From contig CAZBST010000010.1 in the NCBI GenBank assembly GCA_964494805.1, positions 22,292 through 86,291 of the forward strand: a stretch of DNA of 64,000 bases. Reading direction: 5' to 3'. The DNA is from CAIYOL01 sp964494805. GTDB lineage: Bacteria; Planctomycetota; Phycisphaerae; Sedimentisphaerales; Anaerobacaceae. The position numbers and the translations under genes are program-made. Below are positions 33,390 through 41,834 of this stretch, in pieces; within the stretch, counting starts at the first letter, position 1; every line of letters starts with the position of its first letter. The notes under the pieces are model-generated. The model ran no database searches and had not been told where the DNA came from. It saw nothing but the letters and a program-made list of their open reading frames with translations.

Positions 33390-33417
33390 TTGACAACGGG
33401 GGACAAGGACATATAAT
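33390..33417 (+). promoter_or_regulatory. Consensus sigma70 promoter TTGACA-N16-TATAAT
   Basis: Both hexamers are perfect, spaced 16 bp. It drives the exported metzincin gene with a leader of about 200 nt, which is unusually long for this window and leaves room for post-transcriptional control. Confidence 0.8.
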
Positions 33418-33475
33418 CCGCATAATGCGATTGCGATAATTGTTTTCCCTTGTCTTCTGAGAATAGGAGGCGGTG

Positions 33476-33565
33476 TTGGAAAAGTGCGAATTATCATCTC
33501 GATTTTTTAAGAGTTTATTAAGCGCCGAGGGTGCAGAAAGTCTGCGCTGCGGTAATAAAAAATAG
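33476..33565 (+). CDS. Possible upstream leader frame in the metzincin 5' region
   Basis: AGGAGG at 33465-33470 is followed by TTG at 33476 (or GTG at 33473) opening a 29-codon frame, L-E-K-C-E-L-S-S-R-F-F-K-S-L-L-S, to TAG 33563-33565. It lies entirely in the predicted leader downstream of the strong promoter and ends 62 bp before the main start. It may be a leader peptide or chance; the good ribosome-binding site is the only support. Confidence 0.25.
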   Translation: MEKCELSSRFFKSLLSAEGAESLRCGNKK

Positions 33566-33627
33566 TCAACTGTGTAAATAGAAACAAGTTTGAAATGGCT
33601 ATGCCATGCCATAGGCAGGGAGAAAAA

Positions 33628-36600
33628 ATGGAAACTACGAAAAAACAGGCGAAAAAGTCATTCTTTATTTTATTGCCAGTTTTGGTGCTAAGTCTGGCGT
33701 ATAGCGGTTACGGTGCTACCGATGGCTACTCGCCAAAGCCTGACCCGGAGTTCTGGAGGTTCGTCCCGGCGGCAATGGGGCCAAACACAATTTATATGAA
33801 AGCAACGCCCGCTATAGACGTGAACGATCCACCCGTAAGGTACTACTTCGAATGCACCGACCACCCCGAAGCCAGCAGCGGTTGGGTATCAGATGCGAAT
33901 TACACGGCTACAGGGCTTACTCCGGGTACCACGTATTCGTTCAGGGTCAGAACATGTGATAATGATGGTGGCGACCCTAATACTCAGAGTAGATGGTCGC
34001 TAACTACTCCATCTGCAACCACCGATCTTGACACTACTCCCCCTGTGCTCAAGCTGGACCTCAACTATGACTCAAACAATGATGATGCGAACACCCAGAT
34101 AGGCTTTACTAAATTTATCATTCCAGACGGCGGCAGTGAAGTAAATGGTGTCATAATTGACATTGAGGGGGAGACTACATCGGCCCGGCGTGAAGACCCT
34201 TGTGGTGCGTGGGAGAAGTACGATCCGTGGTTCGGTTCAATCCCTGGTGACCCATGCTGGTATTCCCCGCGAGCCGGTGAGAGAATTTATCGCGATTTTA
34301 TCTACGGGATACCGCCGAGCGGAGTTACTATCACGCTATGGGGACTTGGGGTCAATCAGGACTGTAACATAACGATGTGGACATACGATAGCGAAAGCAC
34401 AGGAGGCACCAATAGAGTCGCAATGTGGTACGCCAATGGCACGTATATTTTTGACACCAACTTCATAGGTGGTCCGGCGAGTTATCCGAAGTATGATAAC
34501 CAACCTCCTGCAGGCTGGCAAGATTTATATAAGTACGCCTGTCACGTGAGAGCCACGGCGGATGCATTTGGCAGAATTGCCCTGACAAGTCTCAGGGGGC
34601 CAAACAGTCCGGAAACCGAGCCTTTTGCTTTTGTCAACGCCATAAAGGTGGAGCCGAATGCCCTGACGCCGTTTGTTCCGACACCATATGCCCATCGTCC
34701 TGTGCCGTTTGACGGCACAGAAGATGTGCCTGTATATACGAAGCTTAAATGGGGGAATGGCGACGGTGTTGCAACACACGATTTATATCTCGGTACCAGT
34801 TGGAATGATGTCAACGATGCCACTAGAGCTTTTCAGCCGCCCGGCGTGTCGATTTACGAACAAGACCTTCCTACTGGTGCTAACGAAGGTTATGACCCCT
34901 TTGATGCTGCCGGCTTCCTCGCTTTAGACACAACCTACTACTGGCGAGTCGATGAAAATCCCGGCATCTATAAAGGTGAGGTCTGGAGCTTTACGACATG
35001 TCCGAATTCTGTCGTGGACAATTTTAATAAGGTGTATGGTCCCTCCTACCCTGATAGGCTGAGGGACACCTGGAAGGATTATTGGACCCAGGGTCAACCC
35101 AGGACCAGCGCGGAAGTTTATCTTGCGACAGACCCGAATCGCGGCGGACCGCCATACCAGTCGATGAGGTATGATTTCCTGAATACATATGAACCATACT
35201 ATTCTGAGGTCAGAGCGACTATTGGTACCGGAGCTGATGAATTGAATATCGACCCGAACTGGCTCGGGATGGGCGCTAAGGCACTGGTGCTGTGGTTCTA
35301 TGGTCAGGCAGATAATCCTACCACCGAGCAGATGTATGTGAAACTGACTGATGGGTACAACAATTTCGGGACAGTGACATACGGCGACCAACCTGACGAG
35401 GACCCGAATTATGTGAAGGATGCGAATTGGCATGAATGGAATATTGACCTGGCACTTTTTGACGCCTTCGGCGTTAATCTATCCGATGTTAAGAAAATCA
35501 CTATCGGCTTCGGCGACGGAACACCGGCACCAATCGATGGTACCATGTACTTTGAAGATATTCAACTGTATACAACCAGATGTGTTCTTGCGAAGCGTTC
35601 TGCCGAGTTTGCCAAGGTTGATTATGCTCCGTTCGATATGTACGGTTATCCTTGCGGGGATTGCAAGGTGGACGATAAAGAGCTTAAGTGGATGTACGAT
35701 GACTGGCTGGAGCCTGCTCAGGCGACTAAAACTGGAGAGATAAAAATCGAAATTCATATCGTGAAAGATTCAGGCATCACCGAAGAGCAAATAAGGGAAC
35801 AAATAAAAAATGCTAACGAAGCTGACGACCCCAATGCCAAGTTTGTTGTGACCAGTGTCCATATTTACGAGCCCAATACGCCGTACGATGCGAATTTCAA
35901 CGAGAAATGTAAGGTAAATATCTGGGGGTTGAAGAAAAATCCTTGGCATAAGAGATTTCCAGGTTTAGTAGACCCAAATGTATCGGCACAATGGAGCAAG
36001 GTAATTATTTTAGTTCCTGGAGATGGCAATAACACTTACATCAAGCCTTCTACCGGTGCACATGAACTGAATCATTTTTTGGGGCTCGACCACAATGACG
36101 TTAATAATAATCCAATTACGGACCCTAATAACAAAATGTATCCAGATAATGACCAAGATGCAAACGGAGTACTTAAGTCTTGCCATCGAAAGGGAACAAA
36201 GTTGGAAGAGTGGCAGCGAAAGAAAATCAGCGAAGGTGCGAAAAAATGCCAGAAAGCATCGGACGCGGTGCTCGGCGGGTATGGTGATGAGACATACGAC
36301 AACGTAGGAGATGTGAATTTTGAATATATCGACCTAAATTGGATGCAGGGCTGGATAGAGTGGATACAGGATACGTACGTGCTTCATTTGACGGCACAGG
36401 TTGATTTGCTTTCTTTTGAAAATTATTCTGAAATTGGATTCTATATTGAATCCGATAGCAATCAGTCCACCGGCCAACCGCCAGAGGGATTAGACTACTA
36501 TGTGGCCCTGCAGCCCTCGTCTAATCAAATCAAGTTCGAGAGATATGATACGTATTGGATACCTTTGGACACCAGTGGGATATCTTTTGAATTTACATAC

Positions 36601-36876
36601 ATTAACCCAGATGTTAATGTTCCACCAATTCCCTCTGGGGTAAAATTCGAATCGCCTCTGACATTATTACAGAGGAGAGCAGGAGATGTAATATCATACA
36701 GAGCTGCTGCACAAAATTATGTCGAGATGGATGTGTCACCAAACACAGGTTTGTTGAGCATTGCATTCCCGCCGCCTCTAATACCGCCTGATCTAGATAG
36801 CGATGGCACGGTAAACTTCAAGGACTTTGCCCTTTCGGCGAATAGATGGCTTGAAGAGCAGATGTTCCCTCGCTAA
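33628..36876 (+). CDS. Exported multidomain metzincin-type metalloprotease with dockerin-like tail
   Basis: 1082 residues from ATG 33628, chosen because GGGAG lies 6 bp upstream and the signal peptide (K-K-S-F-F-I-L-L-P-V-L-V-L-S-L-A) then starts normally; eleven more codons are open before it. After a fibronectin-III-like region (about 20-135) come two beta-rich carbohydrate-binding-like regions, with V-D-N-F-N-K-V-Y typical of the second. A degenerate dockerin-like piece (K-V-D-D-K-E-L-K-W-M-Y-D-D-W-L) precedes the protease. The zinc motif A-H-E-L-N-H-F-L-G-L-D-H fits the metzincin HExxHxxGxxH, and K-M-Y-P about 20 residues later could be the Met-turn. The end D-L-D-S-D-G-T-V-N-F-K-D-F-A is dockerin-like. 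It probably acts outside the cell. Confidence 0.75.
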   Translation: METTKKQAKKSFFILLPVLVLSLAYSGYGATDGYSPKPDPEFWRFVPAAMGPNTIYMKATPAIDVNDPPVRYYFECTDHPEASSGWVSDANYTATGLTPGTTYSFRVRTCDNDGGDPNTQSRWSLTTPSATTDLDTTPPVLKLDLNYDSNNDDANTQIGFTKFIIPDGGSEVNGVIIDIEGETTSARREDPCGAWEKYDPWFGSIPGDPCWYSPRAGERIYRDFIYGIPPSGVTITLWGLGVNQDCNITMWTYDSESTGGTNRVAMWYANGTYIFDTNFIGGPASYPKYDNQPPAGWQDLYKYACHVRATADAFGRIALTSLRGPNSPETEPFAFVNAIKVEPNALTPFVPTPYAHRPVPFDGTEDVPVYTKLKWGNGDGVATHDLYLGTSWNDVNDATRAFQPPGVSIYEQDLPTGANEGYDPFDAAGFLALDTTYYWRVDENPGIYKGEVWSFTTCPNSVVDNFNKVYGPSYPDRLRDTWKDYWTQGQPRTSAEVYLATDPNRGGPPYQSMRYDFLNTYEPYYSEVRATIGTGADELNIDPNWLGMGAKALVLWFYGQADNPTTEQMYVKLTDGYNNFGTVTYGDQPDEDPNYVKDANWHEWNIDLALFDAFGVNLSDVKKITIGFGDGTPAPIDGTMYFEDIQLYTTRCVLAKRSAEFAKVDYAPFDMYGYPCGDCKVDDKELKWMYDDWLEPAQATKTGEIKIEIHIVKDSGITEEQIREQIKNANEADDPNAKFVVTSVHIYEPNTPYDANFNEKCKVNIWGLKKNPWHKRFPGLVDPNVSAQWSKVIILVPGDGNNTYIKPSTGAHELNHFLGLDHNDVNNNPITDPNNKMYPDNDQDANGVLKSCHRKGTKLEEWQRKKISEGAKKCQKASDAVLGGYGDETYDNVGDVNFEYIDLNWMQGWIEWIQDTYVLHLTAQVDLLSFENYSEIGFYIESDSNQSTGQPPEGLDYYVALQPSSNQIKFERYDTYWIPLDTSGISFEFTYINPDVNVPPIPSGVKFESPLTLLQRRAGDVISYRAAAQNYVEMDVSPNTGLLSIAFPPPLIPPDLDSDGTVNFKDFALSANRWLEEQMFPR

Positions 36877-37445
36877 TCAAGGTGATACAAGGCTGAGAAA
36901 GAACCCCAGCCACCGCCCCGCCCAAGGCGGGCAAGCTTCGATAAATTTCCGGACGGACAGGCGGGTGCCGGAGCTATACACAAACGCCCGAACAGGGGGC
37001 GTTGAGTAATAACCCATGCAATAAATCCCCCTTCCATTCTTCGCCCTAAAGGGCTCCGGAGGACAGGTCGCCGAGGCTTCCGTCTTCATCCCACTTACGG
37101 CTCCCCAAGGGGACTAAGAGACTACGCCGGACAAGTCGGTGGGACAGGTTGCGGGGCTAAATTTTTTTGGTTTACTACGATATTTTCGCGGTTGGGAGAA
37201 ATTGAGATTGCCGCCCATTCGATTATGCTCGGGGTAATCTCCTTCGCTCGTAATGACATTTCTGCCTTGCTACAAGGGGAAAATGCCTGTCTCGGGAGTT
37301 TTTTGAGAAAAATGGAAAATACGAAAAAAAACCTTGACCGGCTTCGGTTCATATGATTACGATTAGCGGGATTAAAATTCAGTTCTGAAAAATGTAAAGG
37401 ATTAATGGTAAGCTCTGTAAGGAGGCCGCGAAAGAGCAAAACCAA
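36877..37445. other. Non-coding region with GC-rich short palindromes
   Basis: No convincing gene between the metzincin and transporter genes. It carries CGCC-CAA-GGCG and related GGCGGGCAAG / GGACAGGCGGG phrases (36914-36965), a hairpin AACGCCC / GGGCGTT (36983-37003) without a T run, and CCCT-AA-AGGG near 37045. These look like dispersed palindromic repeats; one may serve as a transcription end. GGCGGGCAAG-like sequence recurs inside the GH67 gene near 42107. Confidence 0.45.
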
Positions 37446-37476
37446 GTTACAGTGGGTCCCACTGTAACACTATAAA
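37446..37476 (+). promoter_or_regulatory. Perfect 23-bp palindromic operator plus adjoining -10 before the uronate transporter operon
   Basis: Arms GTTACAGTGGG and CCCACTGTAAC around one T (37446-37468) form a perfect palindrome. TATAAA (37471-37476) follows directly and can serve as -10, with AGGAGG at 37480-37485 and ATG at 37492, so a protein bound here would cover the -35 to -10 region. This is the layout of a repressor operator, as for GntR- or LacI-type regulators of uronate genes; the regulator gene is not in the window. Confidence 0.7.
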
Positions 37477-37491
37477 GACAGGAGGTTCTTT

Positions 37492-38838
37492 ATGTCAAAT
37501 GAACGAGTACCAGAAGTAACAACCACATCATCATCAACCGGCTACTTTCGATGGATTATCTGTGCACTGCTATTTACCGCAATCGCCCTGAACTACATTG
37601 ACCGGCAAATCCTCGGTCTTCTAAAGCCGATGCTGGAGAAAAGCCTGAACTGGACTGAAGAAGATTTCGGCTATATCGTCATCGCATTTACCATCGCATA
37701 CGGGATAAGCTATACCTGCGGAGGATGGTTTATGGACCGAGTAGGCGTCAAAGTCGGTTTTGTCGTTGCGGTCATTCTATGGAGCCTGGCGGAGATGGCC
37801 CACGCTTTGAACTGGTATATTCCGGTTGAATTAAAGATAGGCATGTTCGCGATGTCTGCAACGGCGTTCGGCTTTTGCGTTGCGCGTGCTGTGCTTGGTA
37901 TAGCAGAAGGAGGCAGCTTCCCGGCGGTCAACAAAACCGTCAGCGAATGGTTTCCCAAAAAAGAACGTGCGTTTGCGTTCGGGATTGCCAACTCCGGCAC
38001 CGCTATCGGCGCCATAGCAGCACCATTACTGATATTGTGGCTTGCCACTGATTTCAGCTGGCCGATAGCTTTCATAGTAACAGGCGCTATGGGCTTGTTC
38101 TGGGCTGTTTTCTGGCTGCCGCTTTATGCAAATCCGCATAAGCATAAACGAATTTCGGCGGCGGAACTTGCCCATATCGACAAAGACCCTCCTGACCCAC
38201 CGGGCATGAAAGTCCCTTGGCGGACGCTGCTGAAATATCGCCAAACGTGGATGTATATTGTGGGAACAGGTATCAGCGGCACAATATGGTGGTTCTGGCT
38301 CTACTGGGGTCCTGACTTTTTGCACAAGCAATACGGGCTGGATGTGAAAAGTCTGGGCTGGCCGATGGTGCTTGTTTACCTGATAACAGGTATAGGCAGT
38401 ATCACAGGCGGGTGGCTATCCGGCTGGTTTATGAAGCTGGGCTGGTCGATAAACGTTTCCCGCAAGATGGCAATGCTGGTCTGCTCCCTGTGTGTAGTGC
38501 CTGTATTTTCGGCATCAATCATCCCTAACGCGTGGGTAGGAGCGATGCTGATGGGTCTTGCAATGGCGGCGCACCAGGGATTTGCCGCGAATCTTTTTAC
38601 AATGGTTTCGGACACCGCGCCTCGCCGAGTAGTGGGTTCAATCGTAGGCCTGGGCGGTACGGCGGCCTGCATCGGCACATTCTTTACCGGGATATACGTA
38701 CCTAAAATTCTCGAAGCAACCGGCAAATACCAGTTAGTGCTGATTATCGCATCCTGCGCGTATGTGGTAACCCTTCTGATAATTCACGCAATTAATCCGA
38801 AGCTGAAATCGATGGAGATAACTATCCCGCAGGAATAG
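37492..38838 (+). CDS. MFS transporter, ExuT-like (hexuronate/anion:cation symporter family)
   Basis: 448 residues, twelve spans. N-terminal N-Y-I-D-R-Q-I-L-G and the cytoplasmic loop G-G-W-F-M-D-R-V-G-V-K are hallmarks of the anion:cation symporter family to which the hexuronate carrier ExuT belongs; G-I-A-E-G-G-S-F-P-A-V-N and E-W-F-P-K-K-E-R-A also match. Expected to import glucuronate or galacturonate with protons across the inner membrane. It is first in the transporter operon under the palindromic operator, with AGGAGG 6 bp before the ATG. The next gene starts 32 bp after its stop. The substrate is inferred from the family and from the alpha-glucuronidases downstream. Confidence 0.88.
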   Translation: MSNERVPEVTTTSSSTGYFRWIICALLFTAIALNYIDRQILGLLKPMLEKSLNWTEEDFGYIVIAFTIAYGISYTCGGWFMDRVGVKVGFVVAVILWSLAEMAHALNWYIPVELKIGMFAMSATAFGFCVARAVLGIAEGGSFPAVNKTVSEWFPKKERAFAFGIANSGTAIGAIAAPLLILWLATDFSWPIAFIVTGAMGLFWAVFWLPLYANPHKHKRISAAELAHIDKDPPDPPGMKVPWRTLLKYRQTWMYIVGTGISGTIWWFWLYWGPDFLHKQYGLDVKSLGWPMVLVYLITGIGSITGGWLSGWFMKLGWSINVSRKMAMLVCSLCVVPVFSASIIPNAWVGAMLMGLAMAAHQGFAANLFTMVSDTAPRRVVGSIVGLGGTAACIGTFFTGIYVPKILEATGKYQLVLIIASCAYVVTLLIIHAINPKLKSMEITIPQE

Positions 38839-38870
38839 GCGCGACAAGCTCACTACGAAGCGAAAAGGCG

Positions 38871-39860
38871 ATGAAGCGCAAGGCGATACTGTTTTGGCTT
38901 TTTATATGTGCGGCTTTGACAATCTCTGCCGGCTGCAAAAAGGAAAATGCTACCAAACCGGAGGTTGTATTGAAGCTGGGCCACGTTCTCGATGTAGCCC
39001 ATCCCGTACATAAGGCGATGGTGTATATGGCCGAGAGGACGGCAGAGAAATCAGGGGGGCGAATGAAGGTCGAAGTCTTTCCGAACGAACAATTAGGCAC
39101 CGAAAAGGAATTAATAGAAGCACTGCAGCTCGGCTATCTGGCGATGACCAAAACCTCCTCAGCACCGATGGAAGGGTTCGTGCAGCAAATGAGGATTTTC
39201 GGTATTCCATACCTGTTCAGAGACTCCGAACATTTCTGGAAGGTATTGAAAGGACCTATAGGTAAAGAATTGCTTCTTGCGGGTCAATCCAAGGGGCTGC
39301 GAGGGCTATGCTATTACGATGCCGGCGCCAGGAGTTTTTACGCCAAAAAAGAAATCCATTTACCTTCCGACCTGGAGGGATTAAAAATCCGCGTGCAGCG
39401 CAGCGTTATGTCAATAAAAATGATAGAAGCTATGGGCGGCTCTTCAACACCGATTTCGTTCGGCGAACTTTATACGGCGCTCAGTCAGGGCGTCGTGGAC
39501 GCAGCGGAAAACAATCCGCCGTCATTTTATACGAGCCGGCATTACGAGATATGCAAATATTACACACTGGACGAACACGCAAGACTGCCTGATATACTGA
39601 TGATAAGTGTGCGGGTGTGGAATAATCTCAAACCCGAATTTCAGCAGATACTTCAGGAGGCCGTGGATGAGTCCGTCGAATATCAGCGCAAGATTTGGGC
39701 TGAAGCAGAAGAATCAGATATGAAAAAAATACAGGAGGCAAAAGTCAAGGTCATATACCCAGACAAGGAACCCTTCCGGAAATCGGTCAAATGCGTATGG
39801 GACGAGTTCGAGGGCACTGACATCGGCGAGCTGATTAAACAAATACAGGAGGTGAAGTAA
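38871..39860 (+). CDS. TRAP transporter solute-binding protein (DctP family)
   Basis: 329 residues. Lipoprotein-like signal ending in S-A-G-C-K. The DctP fold is marked by L-K-L-G-H-V-L-D-V-A-H-P-V-H-K-A, A-E-K-S-G-G-R-M-K-V-E-V-F-P-N-E-Q-L-G and K-I-R-V-Q-R-S, whose Arg usually pairs with the substrate carboxylate, then G-V-V-D-A-A-E-N-N-P-P-S. It binds an organic acid in the periplasm and passes it to the DctQM permease encoded next. Neighbouring glucuronidases suggest a uronate or aldobiouronate ligand. Translationally close to the MFS gene (32-bp gap) and two bases from the small permease gene. Confidence 0.92.
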   Translation: MKRKAILFWLFICAALTISAGCKKENATKPEVVLKLGHVLDVAHPVHKAMVYMAERTAEKSGGRMKVEVFPNEQLGTEKELIEALQLGYLAMTKTSSAPMEGFVQQMRIFGIPYLFRDSEHFWKVLKGPIGKELLLAGQSKGLRGLCYYDAGARSFYAKKEIHLPSDLEGLKIRVQRSVMSIKMIEAMGGSSTPISFGELYTALSQGVVDAAENNPPSFYTSRHYEICKYYTLDEHARLPDILMISVRVWNNLKPEFQQILQEAVDESVEYQRKIWAEAEESDMKKIQEAKVKVIYPDKEPFRKSVKCVWDEFEGTDIGELIKQIQEVK

Positions 39861-39862
39861 CG

Positions 39863-40402
39863 GTGTTCAAGGCAATAAAAAAGATATTAGACCGTTCACT
39901 TGAGATATTAGTTATGACGGTTATGGCAGTGCTTACGGTGGACGTGCTATGGCAGGTCTTTACGCGTTTTATACTCAAAAACCCCAGCACCTGGACGGAA
40001 GAACTGGCGATATTCCTGCTCATCTGGGTCTCACTTCTCGGCGCCGCGGTTGCACTGGGTCGCGGTGCTCATCTGGGTATCGATTACTTTGTCAGCAAGC
40101 TGCCGCCAAGGAAAAGGCTTTGTACGGAAATATTCGTTTTCCTTTGCACATCGAGCTTTTCGCTATGCGTTATGATTATAGGTGGAACGAACCTCGTTAT
40201 AAGCACTTTGAAATTTGGACAGGTATCGCCGGCCCTGGGAGTTGAAATCGGATATGTATATCTTGCTATACCAATCAGCGGCTTTTTTCTCGTGCTTTAT
40301 TCTGTTATCGGGCTGGTTGAGAGAATAGTCGAATTATCCAAGCCAGGCTCTGCCCTACAGCAAGAAATCGCACCGCCGGACGAACAAACTGGTGCATACT
40401 GA
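39863..40402 (+). CDS. TRAP transporter small permease (DctQ family)
   Basis: 179 residues with four spans; GTG start with GGAGG upstream inside the end of the previous gene. Family features: R-F-I-L-K-N-P-S-T-W-T-E-E-L-A and L-G-A-A-V-A-L-G-R-G-A-H-L-G-I-D, the usual conserved E-E and G-R-x-x-H-I motifs. It pairs with the large permease to form the membrane part of the TRAP transporter driven by a sodium or proton gradient. The gene begins 2 bp after the binding-protein stop. Confidence 0.9.
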   Translation: MFKAIKKILDRSLEILVMTVMAVLTVDVLWQVFTRFILKNPSTWTEELAIFLLIWVSLLGAAVALGRGAHLGIDYFVSKLPPRKRLCTEIFVFLCTSSFSLCVMIIGGTNLVISTLKFGQVSPALGVEIGYVYLAIPISGFFLVLYSVIGLVERIVELSKPGSALQQEIAPPDEQTGAY

Positions 40403-40435
40403 TACCAAATTGAAAATGCGCGAAAGGATTTTATA

Positions 40436-41737
40436 GTGAGTTTTCCCATATTAGTTCTGGTTGTCAGCTTTGTCATATTAATTGCCTTAAACGTGCCGGT
40501 GGCTTTCTGTATGGGTATCTCAACGGTTCTGGCACTTTTAGCGATGGGAGATTTGCCGGCATTTGTGGCTACAGCACATAAAATAGCCACTGGAATCGAC
40601 AGTTTCACTTTGCTGGCGATACCGTTTTTCATCCTATCGGGTCTACTGATGGGACAAGGAGGCATTGCCCGCCGTCTTATTGACTTTGCAAATGTGCTGG
40701 TGGGCCGATTCCGGGGAGGATTAGCTTTCGTAAATGTGCTGACCTGCATGCTCTTCGGTGCGATATCAGGTTCTGCAGCAGCAGCGGTATCCGCAATAGG
40801 GGGCTTCACGATACCGCTGATGAATAAGATGGGCTATAATCGGGAATTCAACGCTTCGGTAACCATAACCGCATCAACAACAGGTCTGCTGATACCACCA
40901 AGCAACGTTATGATTGTCTATTCGCTGGCCACCGGCGGTATTGTTTCGATTGCGGCTCTGTTCGTAGCAGGATACCTGCCCGGGATTCTGATGGGGGTGG
41001 GACTGATGGTCGTCGCCGGATGGATATCCATCAGACATAGCTACGGCAAAGGTAAAACCTTCGCTTTCAAGGGGGCCCTATTTCGTTTCCTGCAGGCAAT
41101 TCCGCCAATGATGCTCGTGATTATCGTAGTCGGCGGCATCCTTATGGGATGGTTCACGCCGACAGAGGCCTCGGCAGTCGGCGTTCTCTATTCACTAATC
41201 CTCGCTGTCTTCGTATACCGGGAAGTTAAAATCAAGGACCTGCCGAAGATTTTTCTTCAGTGCGGCGTTATTACATCGGTAGTTTTTCTACTCATAGGGA
41301 CAAGTATGGCGATGTCGTGGGTACTGGCATCAGAAAATGTTCCCCAGAATATAAGCGCCGGCCTGATAAGTCTTACAAACAACAAAATTATCGTTCTGCT
41401 GATAATTAATGCTATCCTGCTGATGGTAGGATGTTTTATGGATATGACACCCGCTATTCTGATATTTACACCTATCTTTTTACCTGTTGTTCAGAAATTT
41501 GGGGTGCACCCACTGCATTTCGGCATCATAATGATCATGAATTTAAGTATAGGTCTGTGCACACCGCCGGTCGGGACCTGTCTTTTTCTCGGCTGCGGTA
41601 TAGCGGAAACCACAGTAACCAAAGTAATCCGCCACATTCTGCCATTTTTTGCCTCGATGGTAGTTACGCTGCTGATCACTATTTACGTACCTGAAATAAC
41701 TATGTGGCTGCCTGATAAACTCGGGCTTGTTAAGTAG
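40436..41737 (+). CDS. TRAP transporter large permease (DctM family)
   Basis: 433 residues, about twelve spans, GTG start with AAGGA upstream. Signature stretches: L-L-A-I-P-F-F-I-L-S-G-L-L-M, G-A-I-S-G-S-A-A-A-A-V-S-A-I-G, L-I-P-P-S-N-V-M-I-V-Y, G-W-F-T-P-T-E-A-S-A-V, and L-S-I-G-L-C-T-P-P-V-G-T-C-L-F. It completes the DctP-Q-M set and is the likely last gene of the transporter transcript, as a new promoter follows at 41782. Confidence 0.93.
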   Translation: MSFPILVLVVSFVILIALNVPVAFCMGISTVLALLAMGDLPAFVATAHKIATGIDSFTLLAIPFFILSGLLMGQGGIARRLIDFANVLVGRFRGGLAFVNVLTCMLFGAISGSAAAAVSAIGGFTIPLMNKMGYNREFNASVTITASTTGLLIPPSNVMIVYSLATGGIVSIAALFVAGYLPGILMGVGLMVVAGWISIRHSYGKGKTFAFKGALFRFLQAIPPMMLVIIVVGGILMGWFTPTEASAVGVLYSLILAVFVYREVKIKDLPKIFLQCGVITSVVFLLIGTSMAMSWVLASENVPQNISAGLISLTNNKIIVLLIINAILLMVGCFMDMTPAILIFTPIFLPVVQKFGVHPLHFGIIMIMNLSIGLCTPPVGTCLFLGCGIAETTVTKVIRHILPFFASMVVTLLITIYVPEITMWLPDKLGLVK

Positions 41738-41781
41738 ATACGCTGCATTTAATCGCCACAATCGAGGCGTCCCAATGTCGC

Positions 41782-41810
41782 TTGACAACTGCATAACAGT
41801 ATTGTAATAT
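41782..41810 (+). promoter_or_regulatory. Promoter TTGACA-N17-TAATAT for the GH67-GH115 genes
   Basis: Perfect -35 at 41782-41787 and TAATAT (four of six) at 41805-41810, optimal 17-bp spacing, 25 bp before the GH67 ATG. It allows the glucuronidases to be expressed apart from the transporter operon. Confidence 0.65.
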
Positions 41811-41834
41811 CGCACCGCGTAATTGAAGTGAATT

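Larger units (their letters stand above)
33065..33627. other. Non-coding region: 21-bp repeats, strong promoter and long leader
   Basis: 563 bp. Holds the repeat element 33143-33326, the consensus promoter 33390-33417 and a leader of about 200 nt with a possible 30-codon upstream frame and the hairpin GCAGA / TCTGC (33532-33544). No full-length gene was recognised. Confidence 0.6.

Noticed and set aside
36877..37445. Plus- and minus-strand frames of 60-107 codons in the spacer
   Set aside because: They run through GC-rich palindromes and have no supporting start signals or family motifs.
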